Shown: positions 1-11,406 of the stretch, one piece after another
Layout: each line of letters starts with the position of its first letter
Position numbering within the stretch: the stretch's first letter is position 1
DNA from: Alviniconcha marisindica
Taxonomy: Eukaryota > Mollusca > Gastropoda > Provannidae
Length of the DNA: 64,000 nt
Reading direction: 5' to 3'
Assembly: GCA_018857735.1 (NCBI GenBank)
Contig: JABMCL010001766.1
Span: 645,001-709,000 of the forward strand
Position numbers and translations under genes: made by a program
The notes under the pieces: model-generated
Seen by the model: the letters and a program-made list of their open reading frames with translations, nothing else
The model's database searches: none
Told to the model about the DNA's origin: nothing

Positions 1-9
1 CTTCGGTGC

Positions 10-234
10 AGTTGGCCATGTTAGAAGAAATCACGAGACCAGGTGCTGTGCTTTTTACAAGTCTCTGGAGAGAGTTACCGTCCTTGAATAGAAAGGCTGA
101 TGGCGGCTTGATGACAACTTGTGTATAAGTTGTTTGTTTTTTGTTGTTGTTTTTTCTCTCCCCAGAACGAGTTCCGTGTCAACTGCACAGCGAGATTAGT
201 CAGCTGGAGCGGCTTCGGATGTGATTCCGTGGGG
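10..234 (+). CDS. Possible last two exons of an unidentified upstream gene (partial)
   Basis: A cryptic acceptor-like GTGCAG at 6-11 is followed by an open stretch that reads LAMLEEITRP and ends at a GT near 43. A strong pyrimidine-rich acceptor (TTTTTTCTCTCCCCAG) follows at about 150-165, and the next stretch from 166 reads in a compatible phase as a short Glu/Leu/Arg-rich tail ending LERLRM and a TGA near 221-223. The tail looks like the end of a coiled coil. An AATAAA at 851-856 could be its poly(A) signal. The GTGCTG donor is weak, only about 30 codons are visible and I do not recognise the protein, so the whole call may be chance. Confidence 0.25.
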
Positions 235-456
235 TTTATTAATGGTTAAGTCAGTTGCTGTCTTTGATGCCGTAGCGGTCTTCCGCGCGTCAGGTCTACT
301 TTCTCTCTTTAGATCCCCTTTTTCCCCGAGAGGTGTCCGCAGAACTGTGACAGCGACAAGTATTTGAACTGGTAATACACAGTTATGACAGTGGGCTTTC
401 TGGAAACTCAGTGGGTGGATTTGGCTGATGCAGGAAAAGCGTCGGAAAGTCAGGAG

Positions 457-514
457 CAGAGAGAGAGAGAGAGAGAGAGAGAGACACACACACACACAGC
501 ACACACACACACAC
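457..514. repeat. (GA)n-(CA)n microsatellite
   Basis: A GA run passes directly into a CA run. Confidence 0.95.
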
Positions 515-1162
515 CACCTACACCTTTACACAAAAATGGTTCAAAGCACAGTTCAGTGTATTTTTTGGTTAATCCCAGACACCGTATGCCTCTCACACTT
601 ACTGGTCTGGAGACCTAACAACAACAACAACAACAACAAACAAACAAACAAACACTCTCAAAGCAGAATGGGTTGAGCTCGCTTGCAATTCATCGTCACG
701 TTCGTCCAAAAACCTGTTGCGGCCTATTAGTAAAGTTGACCTGGCGCTACAGAAACTCTGAATACCCAATGAACTGCATACAACGTGAATTGAAAGGAGA
801 CCAAAAACTGAGCAATACCACACCAGTTTAGATTTCAGACAGAAAGGCAAAATAAACTAAATCAGTCAACCCCTGGCCAACACTAAACTGAGATGCTGTA
901 CAGACTACCCAGATCACACACCAGACTACCCAGATCATACCAATATTGTCACGGGAAAGAAAGCAACCACGTCGGAGCCTGTGTGGAGTCCAGGATGACT
1001 GACAGGCGATGTTCTCTGCGACGAATGAGCCAGTGAGCAATACTATGCCGTGTGTCACGTGCTGACGGATCTTGATGGCAGACGGATAAGACATGCAGCA
1101 CCTAGCCTACTGTGACTGAATGAGGCAACCACAGTGTGGAAACATATCTGTTTGTAGCCTCT

Positions 1163-1178
1163 GTGTGTGTGTGTGCCC

Positions 1179-1240
<62 letters not shown>

Positions 1241-1272
1241 TGTGTGTGCACGCGCGCGTGCGCACGCGCGCA
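1163..1272. repeat. (GT)n microsatellite with alternating GC end
   Basis: About 75 bp of TG dinucleotides run into an alternating purine-pyrimidine CGCGCGTGCGCACGCGCG block, a classic Z-DNA-prone sequence. Confidence 0.95.
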
Positions 1273-1542
1273 GTGGATTGCCGGAGGGCTTTCCGCTGGT
1301 ATAGTTTACAACCATGTATCGATCAGTAGATTCACTTTTCCGGCCTCGCGTAGGCTACGCGGGTACAATGAACGAGTCATAAGTATTCTAGTCTAAATCA
1401 TTATACACAAACTGATACACAATAACTGTGACATGTCGTCTCCTGGCTGTCACATACATAGTAGCCATTCAAGTGATTCGATATGTCACGTATTAGTGGT
1501 AATGAATCAAGTCTTGTCAACAGTAACAGTATTCGACTAGTC

Positions 1543-1613
<71 letters not shown>

Positions 1614-1641
1614 CACACACACACACGCCCACACACACACA

Positions 1642-1697
<56 letters not shown>

Positions 1698-1793
1698 ACA
1701 CACTGTCAGTGACACACACACACACACTTTGCGCGCGCGCGCGCACACACACACACACACTGGCCCGCACACACACGCACGCACACACGCACA
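1543..1793. repeat. Long interrupted (CA)n microsatellite
   Basis: About 250 bp of mostly CA repeats, interrupted by GC-alternating and short unique blocks. Confidence 0.95.
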
Positions 1794-2126
1794 TTTAACT
1801 AGAGTAAATAAAATATAAAAAGCAGTAACACATCAGTTGTGTTCAAAATTCTCGCCGGTTTCAATTCTTCAAACATTTCTAATGAACTGAGACTGAAGGA
1901 TGCTGAGCGGCGTCACAAATGTCAAATCTTTTTAACTGAGGAAATGCCGGTTGAGCACGCGGCATTAGTCCTGCCGCCGCAGTCCCGAAGTCGTCACCGT
2001 GACCGCCGCAACAGAAGAAGAAGGGGGAACAACAACAACAACAACAAAACCGGCAACTACTGAATCAGAACTGAAAGGCTGGCACCGCCGCGGTACATCC
2101 TTCGGGTTTAAGTAAGTGCTAGACTC

Positions 2127-2555
2127 AAGTAAACTGACATGGTGCTTAACGTCAGTCCACACTAAACCATAAGGCTTATTATGGACGGGGACAGAAGGGG
2201 AACAGGGGAAGGGGGTATGGAAGTGGGGGAAGAGCCGAGAAGATTATATACCTCAGTATCGCTACACCGGCTGTCACCACTGACTGACCCGAGAATGACT
2301 CCTGCACTAAGATAAGCAGCGACGGAGAGCCATCTTAATGTTTCATTTAACTGTGACTGAGGGGCAAAATCACAAGACAGTGTCCACAAACCACAGCTTT
2401 TGAAGAGAGAGGAGAGCCGAAGACTGAAGAATCGCCGGATCGAACCCCCGCGGCGAGGTCCGGCTTCTGATTACAAGTACCAGCCTAACCATTACGCCGC
2501 GCCCGTCCCTAATAAGCCTTATGGTTTCTGTGGACGTTAAGCACCATGTTTACTT
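2127..2555 (-). mobile_element. tRNA-derived SINE bounded by inverted tail copies
   Basis: On the - strand there is a tRNA-like head with an A-box-like stretch (2500-2481, GGCGTAATGGTTAGG) and a perfect B box (GGTTCGATCC, 2447-2438). The body runs to a tail near 2140 containing TAATAAGCC and GACGTTAAGCACC. A second copy of that tail lies in opposite orientation at 2505-2555, so the element starts and ends with inverted copies (CATGGTGCTTAACGTC at 2138-2153 and its complement at 2533-2548). Body relatives occur at 12385-12680 and 44362-44530. It could be one composite element or one SINE inserted next to another's tail. Confidence 0.7.
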
Positions 2556-2675
2556 ACGCCGCTAGGCGCCAAATCCGGCGGCTGAGGTCACAGTCGCGGC
2601 CGGCGGCTCGGTAGTGACAAAGCACCTCCAGTTCCAGCATCAGTCAGTATTAGAACAAGTCAGTTTAGTAGTTCG

Positions 2676-2711
<36 letters not shown>

Positions 2712-3383
2712 CCAGGTGCGGCGTTGGCTGACTCAGTGAGGCCGTGGCCAGCTCCGCCGCCGCCATCAGTCATCACAGATATAGTAATTATGGATTAATC
2801 ATAACTTTTCAGCGGTAGAGCCATGTCATGGATCAGGTAGGCTACTGACTTTGAGTTGGGGCCGTCACTGTCACGTCAGTCTCAAGTCAGTTCGGAACTG
2901 ATGATGTTCGTCCAGACGGCGGGCAGCATACCCAGTGATAGTCGTCACTTTTTACTAAAAAAAAAAAAAAAAATGCCGGGGGGGGGGGGGGGGGGAGAGA
3001 GACTGAGAGAGAGAAAGATGAAAAAAGCCCCCCTCCCTCTTCCGCACCAGTGGGGGCAAAACTGGGCCGGCACCAACACGGCTTTTTTCGCTACTGGCAC
3101 AAGTTACGTCCTCGCCGGAAACCAAAGGCTTATCATGACTGTCAGTTAGGACTGTCGGAACCGCTGATGTGAACGGTGGAAGCCGAATGGGATAAGGAAT
3201 GAGAACCCAGGCCCACCTCCCTGTTCACACAGCTCCTGAGCTCTGAAACAGCAACAACAACAACAACAACAACAGAAAATTCGGCGTCAAACGCGCCAGA
3301 ACATCTGTCATGTCACTAGACTGAGGGGCAAAATCCTATGAGCCCACGGGGACCAAAATAGCGCCAGTGCGGTTGAACGCTTG
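2556..3383. other. Intergenic DNA upstream of the UPF0193 gene
   Basis: Holds the poly(C) tract, an A-run/G-run block at about 2957-2995, a (CAA)n run near 3248-3272 and no convincing exon. In human the C22orf23 start lies head-to-head with POLR2F. I looked on the - strand here for a POLR2F-like first exon (an acidic Asp/Glu-rich start) and did not see one. Confidence 0.6.
2678..2708. repeat. Poly(C) tract
   Basis: An uninterrupted run of 31 C. The true length is uncertain because long homopolymers are error-prone. Confidence 0.9.
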
Positions 3384-3424
3384 CCGGAAGTGACGATCCG
3401 CATAGCAGCAGCGAAAGCTTCAAA
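3384..3424 (+). promoter_or_regulatory. Probable core promoter element (ETS-type site) of the UPF0193 gene
   Basis: CCGGAAGT at 3384-3391, a consensus ETS/GABP-type site, lies 33 bp upstream of the start codon in a TATA-less stretch. In animals such sites often mark the start sites of broadly expressed genes. The start site itself is inferred, not seen. Confidence 0.45.
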
Positions 3425-3515
3425 ATGGCGGCTCCAGGTGGAAATGTTGGGCAGGGTGGATTTTGGAGCGCCCCCCAGGCTCAGTACAGTAAACAGACGC
3501 ACGATTTACTTAAGG
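3425..3515 (+). CDS. C22orf23-like: UPF0193 gene, exon 1
   Basis: Start ATG in AAAATGGCG context. 30 codons end THDLLK, leaving one base in phase 1 before GTGAGT. Confidence 0.88.
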
Positions 3516-5292
3516 GTGAGTCGAAAATACCTTAATTAATTCTTCGTTTCTCAAAAGCGTAGAACCGACAGCCAGATAATATTCTCTTACCGGTTTTCGT
3601 GTTTGGTTTGTCCCAAGTTCCTTTTATTTTGTTTTGTTTATCAGTGACAGTTACAGTCATGGGATCATCTGTAGCCCTCGGGGACCTTTTTACACCCCGT
3701 CTAAAGTTAATTTATTTTGTTGTTATTGTTATCGTTGTTGTCAACTGTGCTTGTTATCATTCTCCTGGCAGATTAGAATGGCGTATGTCCGAATTGTTAA
3801 AAAGATGAGGGTGGACATTCCTGAAAGAAGAAGTTTTGAATCCCTTCTTTTATAATTGATTGAACTGATTTTTCAGATTTGGTAAACTAGTACACTTTGG
3901 GTAAAATCCATTAAATATGGTAGTGGCCAGCCTAAAAGTAAAACTGTGTTAGCTACACTTTCAGTACTCAGTGTCAATGTCCACTTGTGTAGCACAGTTT
4001 AACTTTGAACATATCTATACTAAGATAGCCAAATGCTCATAACACTTGGCAAAGATGCTCAATGGAAAAGGGGGGGGGGGGGAGGGGGGGGGGGGTAATG
4101 ATAGGGGACTTGATGAAGAAAAAGGAGGGGGGGGGGGAGTTATTGAAAACTAGTGAGATTTTAGCTGCTGGTGAAAAGACTGTCTTTTGCTTTTTGGAGT
4201 GTGCCTACTCCAGAGAATGGGAACAGTGGCATTGCAGAATGACCTTGCACCTTGTCACCAAATCCATGGGAAAGAATAAAACTGGTAAAGAAACTTAAAT
4301 GCCACTCTGATCAAGTGGAGTCCAGTTTGTTAAGATTGAAAGCCTTCAAAGACTGTTTCAGTGCTTGTTAATGACATCAGCCGATCAGGTGACAATGCCT
4401 TTCAGCTGGTGATAAGTCTAAAGGAAAAGAAATTCTGATGCAGGCTTGTACAGTACAAATGTCCTTTGGCTATGACTGTAAACCAAGGCCCCCCATGAAC
4501 ATGCATTTATATGCAGTATGTGAAAAGATGACATACAGCTTGTAGATCCTGTAGTCCATGTCACAATTTGGTAGATTATGGAAACGGCAAATAACCCAGT
4601 ATGGTCTCAGAAGTGTCAGAGTCTAACAGTAACAAGTCTTCAAGTTGGATACTATCTATAGAGAAGAAGAACACTTATCGACTTAAACAGTTTTAGTTTG
4701 CATTTGTCACTTTGTGTCATCTTGTTGATGTCACAGAAGCTAGTTCCAAGATATTAATTATTATTGTTGACATTGTATCTTGGTGATACATCATAGAGAA
4801 TATTGTATGCCTTCTTCTTATTAATTATTAGTATTGATTTTGGTATTTACAAAAAAATACATTGTAAACTAGTGCAACTAACTTGAACTTTATTATGGTC
4901 ATACTTCTGCATGTTTATTGTTTGTGTTTTCCATTAATCAAATTGGTGATTTTAGAATTGCAGTTAAGCTTGATTCAAGTTGCAGTTCTGTGTTTTCATA
5001 TTTTGCTCTTGTTCTTACTAATCTTAGTCTTAAACTAGTTAAAGTATAACTATAACTATAAGATCTTATTTATCATAACTGACATTAATAAGCATTGGCT
5101 TTATCTTTTATTATAATGGTATAAGCATTTGTTGAGCAAATCAGATTTTGGGTTATGCTCAGACAAAATTGTATTAAATACACTTCCTGACTGTATACAC
5201 TCAGAATCAAATTCCAGACAGTCTGTGCTTCAAACATGGATACTGCTGGCCAGAGGGTTTGGGTTTTGTCCTGGTCTGATAAAAAACAATTG

Positions 5293-5349
<57 letters not shown>

Positions 5350-5359
5350 CCACATGCTT

Positions 5360-5446
<87 letters not shown>

Positions 5447-6465
5447 TGCATGCACGCACACATACATGCGCAGACACACACAAACATACACACACACACA
5501 CACACATGAAACAATATTCCTCAGTCGTCCCAGATAGCTCCTTGACATCATTTCTTAAGTAATGCTATAATAGTTTTTATGTTGTGCATATTAGCACTTT
5601 TGGTTGAATGTTTCAGAAATGATGAGAGAATCAAAGCTGACCAACTTCCAACAACGGCAGCTAGACAAGACTCTGAAAGGTAAGTACAATGCCCAATTTT
5701 CAAAGCAAATGCTTATGATCATAATATATATACTCCACATTAACTGAGCTCTGTTGGACAAACAAGTGATCACTTGTCAAATGTGTTCAGTTGCAGGAAT
5801 TTTGATTTCTTTTACCAGGGGTGTGTGTGGTAGTGGTGGTGATGGGAGTGGGGGGTTGGGAGGTGTGTGTGTGTGCGTGCACATGCATGTGTGTATGTGT
5901 GTGTTTGTGCATGTGTGCATGTGTGTGTGCATGTGTGTGTTTGCAAGTTTGATTGACTGTGTACAAGTCAGTATTTTTGTTCAGATCAATTGTCAGAACT
6001 TTCATATATCTCTGAGTGTCTGTTTTGCTTCTTTGTTTAACTGTTTTTTGTTGTTGTTTAGCTTTGTTTTGATTTCTCTATTATGTCATTTGAATGAGTG
6101 AAATATTCAGAACTTATTTCTGCTGGCAGCTGCATGAATGCAGAAACACAACTGACTGAAAATTAGGGAATTACCCCACTTAGCACATATTTGGATGTTC
6201 CTGCATGCTTGCTATCTGTATTGTTTGTCTCATAAATAGCTGGTTAACATAAGAACTGAGATAAAGAGATGGCAGTTATGGTGGGGACACATGACTGAAG
6301 CAGTAGGATATTCAAATTCAAATTAAAAAAACTTTAAATATCCCACAAGGGGCAATTTTGTTGTGGTCATGGCGGGCTTGTAAAATAATGAATACATAAA
6401 GTTAAAAGAAGAAGGCAATGTCCACTTTTAGCCCTATCGGTTTGCGGTCCTCAAATGGTATGAGG

Positions 6466-6500
<35 letters not shown>

Positions 6501-9500
6501 GAATGAACTTGAAATATGCACTACCTTGGCATATCAACATATCAGTTCATTCCGTACTATGCCAGTGCCACAAGCACATGCACACATGCATCCTCAGGCC
6601 ATTTGAGGACAGCGAACCGACTGGGCTAAAAGTGGAGATTGCCTAGAAGAATACAACAACAAACATAACATGAACAACAAAGGGTCTTACCTTAACCATA
6701 GTTATAAATACAGAACAAACTGTGGCGTCATCATAAAATAGTAATTAACTTATGATCACATACTTGTTTTGTTTATAGGATAGGTAACTGTCCAGGGTGA
6801 AAATGGCTTTCAGAGTACTGTGACCGATGTGACCTGCAGTGCCAGTCCCAGATAATTAATTGACTTACCATTGTGTGGAACCAAGTTGGTTTTGCATGTT
6901 GGGTTTTGGGTTTTGTCATAATAAATAGCGTTCTTTTTAACCTTTAATGGGTTTTTATGCTGTATTACTGAGGTGAATTTTCACTCTGTGTTACATAACT
7001 TTTTCCTAGGGGGAGGCCAGTTGCCACTGAGACTTCCTCCAACATCCAGCGTGAAACAGGCCAAGCCAGTGAAGAAACCCCCACCCAGCAAGGTTCTCAA
7101 TCCAAAGTGAGTGTATCAGTCGAATATTAATTTGTCACCTGGAGAGGGAATGCTCTCCTCACTGTGGCAGCACCCACCTGTTTGAGAATTTTTATGTTTT
7201 TCTCTCTCACTCATGTATGATCAACCTGACCCTTTCTGTGGGTGAGTTTGCTGAAAATGAAATGATTTTGAACTGTTGGATAAAACTGGCAGTTGAGAGA
7301 GTGGTGTGTCTGGTTTGCATGTGCTGATTGGCTAATAGGTGGGGACTGTCACTCAAATCTCAGTGACACATTAATTGTAAGCTGACTATTGCAAATCTTC
7401 CAGATTTCTTCAGAAACTTCCTTACTTTTTGGTACTACAGGTAACATGTGCAGAGCAGAGGTTACTTTTGTCGGGTTCAAGAAGAAAAGGAGGAGTGTAA
7501 AAATAGAGCAGTGAATGAATAGACTTTCACTTTTTGTTTTGCTTTTTATTTGCCAGTTAACCTAGCTTTATTTCTCTGTGATCTTTCTGTGTTCTGCTGT
7601 TATTTTCCCCTCCCTGTCTATCTCTCTGACTGTCTTGGTGTCTGTGTAGTTTCAGATATGTTTTGTTCGTGAGGTAATATGCACTGAGTATTGTACTGAT
7701 GATAAATATCTTTTCGTTCTTTCTGTCCATCTGTCTGACTGTCTCGGTACCTGCATACTTTCTTCACATTTTCAGATATTTTTGTTCTCCAGACAATACG
7801 CCTCAAGTATTGTACTGATCATGTTTTTTTCCCTCTTCATCGTGTGACAGGAACTATGCAGGAGGCTTGAGAAGCAGAGACACAATGGAGGCGCAAGGAG
7901 CTTTTGTGAAACCAGACTATGTCCCACCTCGTGGAAGTAGGTTCACATGTTTTAAATCCTTCAGCCATTTCTCATAACATGTTGCTTTTGTCAAACCAGA
8001 CTATGTCCCACCTCGTGGAAGTAGGTTCACGTGTTTTAAATCCTTCAGCCATTTCTCATAACATGTTGCTTCTGTCAAACCAGACTATGTCCCACCTCGA
8101 GAGAGTAGGTTCACATATTTGAAATCCTTCAGCCATTTCTCATAACATGTTGCTTTTGTCACACCAGACTATGTCCCACCTCAAGAGAGTAGGTTCACAT
8201 ATTTTAAATCCTTCAGCCATTTCTCATAACATGTTGCTTCTGTCAAACCAGACTATGTCCCACCTCGAGAGAGTAGGTTCACATATTTGAAATCCTTCAG
8301 CCATTTCTCATAACGTTGCTTTTGTCAAAACCAGACTATGTCCCACCTCAAGAGAGTAGGTTCACATATTTGAAATCCTTCAGCCATTTCTCATAACATG
8401 TTGCTTTTGTCAAACCAGACTATGTCCCACCTCGAGAGAGTAGGTTCACATATTTGAAATCCTTCAGCCATTTCTCATAACATGTTGCTTTTGTCAAACC
8501 AGACTATGTCCCACCTCGAGGAAGTAGGTTCACATGTTTTAAATCCTTCAGCCATTTCTCTAACATGTTGTTTGCCCAATAGGAGTAGGTCCATTTTTAA
8601 GATCTTCAGCCATTTCTCATAAATGTTGCTTTGTCAATAGACTTTGTCCCACCTCGAGGAGTGGGTTCACATGTTTTAAATTCTTCAGCCATTTCTCTAA
8701 CATGTTGCTTTGTCAAACCAGACTTTGTCCCACCTCGAGGAAGTAGTTCACATGTTTTAAATTCTTGTTTTTTAACGTGCTTTTGTCAAACCAGACTATG
8801 TTCCACCTCGAGGAAGTAGGTTCACATATTTTAAATCCTCCAACCTTTTCTCATAACATGTTTTGCCCAATAAAGTTGTCCTGTCTCCAATGAGTGAAAG
8901 AGGTTGAAATAGAACTGCAAATCAAGGATTTTGTTTTGACATACTCGGCTGCTTTGATCCCACTTGTATCAGTGGTGATTAGCGGGACTTGATGCAAAAA
9001 ACTATGACGTGTTACAGCTGGCTGAATGGTTACCTGCGACTTCTTTGATCTTGTTCATCTGTTCTTTGTCCTGAAGAACACACACCTCTCCTTGTTGTTT
9101 GTAGTTGCAGTCACGCACAGATCTTTATTTGTGGGTCTTTTTTAGTTTTCATTTGTCTGTCATCTATCCTGGAAGAAAAAACAAACAACAACAACAACAA
9201 AACTACACACCTCCCTGTTATGTTGTTTGTAGTTGCAGTCATGCACAGTTCATCTTTATTTGTGGGGCTTTTTGTTTGTTTGTCTTGTATCCTGAGAAAA
9301 CACCTCTCTTTGTAGTTGCAATCTGACACAGGTCGTCTGTGTTCATGGGTCTTTTTGTATGTTTGTCTACTATCCAGAGAAAACACACCTCTCATTGTTG
9401 TTTGTAGTTGCAGTCATGCAATAATCATCATTATTTTTGTTTGTCTGTCTTCTATTCTGAGAAAACACACCTCTTCTTGTTGTTTGTAGTTGCAATCACA

Positions 9501-11370
9501 CACAGACCATCTGTATTTGTGGGTTGTTTTGTATGTCTGTCTAAGTACTATCCAAAAAACAACAGCACCTCTCGTTGTTGTTTGTAGTTGCAGTCATGCA
9601 CAGATCATCTTCATTTTTTTGGTCTTTTCTGTTTGTCTGTCTTCTATCCTCAGAAAACACACCTCTCCTTGTTGCTTGTAGCTGCAGTCATGCACAGATC
9701 ATCTTTATTTTTGTTTGTCTTTTTGCTTGTCAGTCTTCTATCCTGAAACACCCCTAAAAAAAACAACGCACCTCTCTTTGTTGTTTGCAATTGCAATCAT
9801 GCACAGATCATCTGTATTTGTGGGTCTTTTGCTATGTCAGTCTACTATCCTGAAGAAAACATGCCTCACATTGTTGTTTGTAGTTGCAGTCACACACTAA
9901 TCATCTTTATTTTTCTGGTCTTTTTGTTTGTCTGTCTTCTATCTTGAAAAACAAAAACAAAAACACCTCTCCTTGTTGTTTGTCTTGCACAGGTCATTTT
10001 TATTTTTGTTTGTCTTTTTGTTTGTCCATCTTCTATTCTGAGAAAGCAACAACAACCCTCTCCATGTTGTTGGTTTTTGCAGTCACGCGGTCAGCCCGTG
10101 AGAAGGAGAAGCTGGCCAACATCATGGCTTACGGCGAGGACGTGGATAAAATTCCCCTTGAACGTGTGCGCAGACGACTGGCAACACCTCCCCCTGAGCC
10201 AGACCGATTTGATGAATGTAGGTGAACTTACTGCTGTCTTTGTGTCTGTTTTGTTTGCACCATGTTATTATAAATTATTTCTTTTGTGTACATGCTTTTT
10301 GTTTGTTTTGTTTTGAGTGTGTGCTTTTGATAGAGTTGATGTACCATGTGTTTGCTCACATTCCTTGTGTGAGCTACGAGGGGCAATTCAGCTCTTTGTT
10401 GTGTTTGTGTGGTGTCTTTCAAGTGTTAATTAACTTGCTGAGTTTTTTTGTTAGTTCTTTTTTCTCCCTTTTTAAAGTTTTGTTTACGTATGATGAACAA
10501 ACGTTTTGCCATCGTTATTACTTGTGTGGATTTTGTTCAGATTCAGTTTTGTGACTCCGTTTCTCCACATGACTGCTGTTTCAGTACAAAGTGAAATTGA
10601 GGACCGGCAGAAGTTCCTTGCAGACATGGAGGCATTGGGGCAGGGAGACAAGTACCGACAGATCATTGCCACGGAAATATCACAGGTCAGTTGTGCCCCT
10701 TCCTCTTTTGTGGATTGCAGAAGCATTTTGGTTCACTTGCTGGTTGATTTCTACAATTTAATCTTATTAACCTGTGAGACCAGATGAGCTACCTAACTTG
10801 TATGGGAACAGCATTTGAAATTGAAAAAGGATTTTCAGGGAAATTTTGTCTGACAGATTTTGGTGAGCTGCTGAACTATGTGGTTGGAGTAATGTATAAA
10901 AGAGAGAGAGAGAGAAAGACTGACACTGACACAGATTTTATTGTGAAGGCCACCGACCCATACACAAGAGGGGGAATGGAGGGGGGTGGTATACAGTAGT
11001 GTTTCTGTGTTCGCAAGCGCATAACATCATAGTAGAAGGCAAAGTGCAGCTGTACACAATGAATCATACGTTGATGTGAGCAGTTCTCAGAGCTTTAAAG
11101 CATAAAATCTATGCATTGCTGCTTTTCTAGAAACAAGAGTAGACGGGGGTTTCAAGCAATTGGTTGAGAGTAGGTGGCATTTCTGTAAACTCAGCAATAT
11201 ATTTTTGTCTGATAGCTGAATAAACTGGGCAGTGAAACAGGGAATGACTTTCATCTTCCAGGAGGCCTGAAAGAGAGAGAACTCAAACTCAAAAACTTTA
11301 TTTTACAAGGATTGTAGTTTAGGTTCAGTCAAAAACCTGTCTAACAACTAGTCCTTGCTAAGCTACTGAT

Positions 11371-11406
<36 letters not shown>

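Noticed and set aside
3200..3424. POLR2F first exon on the - strand, expected from human gene order
   Set aside because: No acidic N-terminal coding stretch with a start codon and donor could be found.
5129..5562. His/Thr-rich and Cys/Val-rich open frames
   Set aside because: They are translations of a (CA)n/(GT)n microsatellite.
7913..8870. CRISPR array (regularly repeated units)
   Set aside because: Units are head-to-tail copies with no unique spacers, and the DNA is animal.
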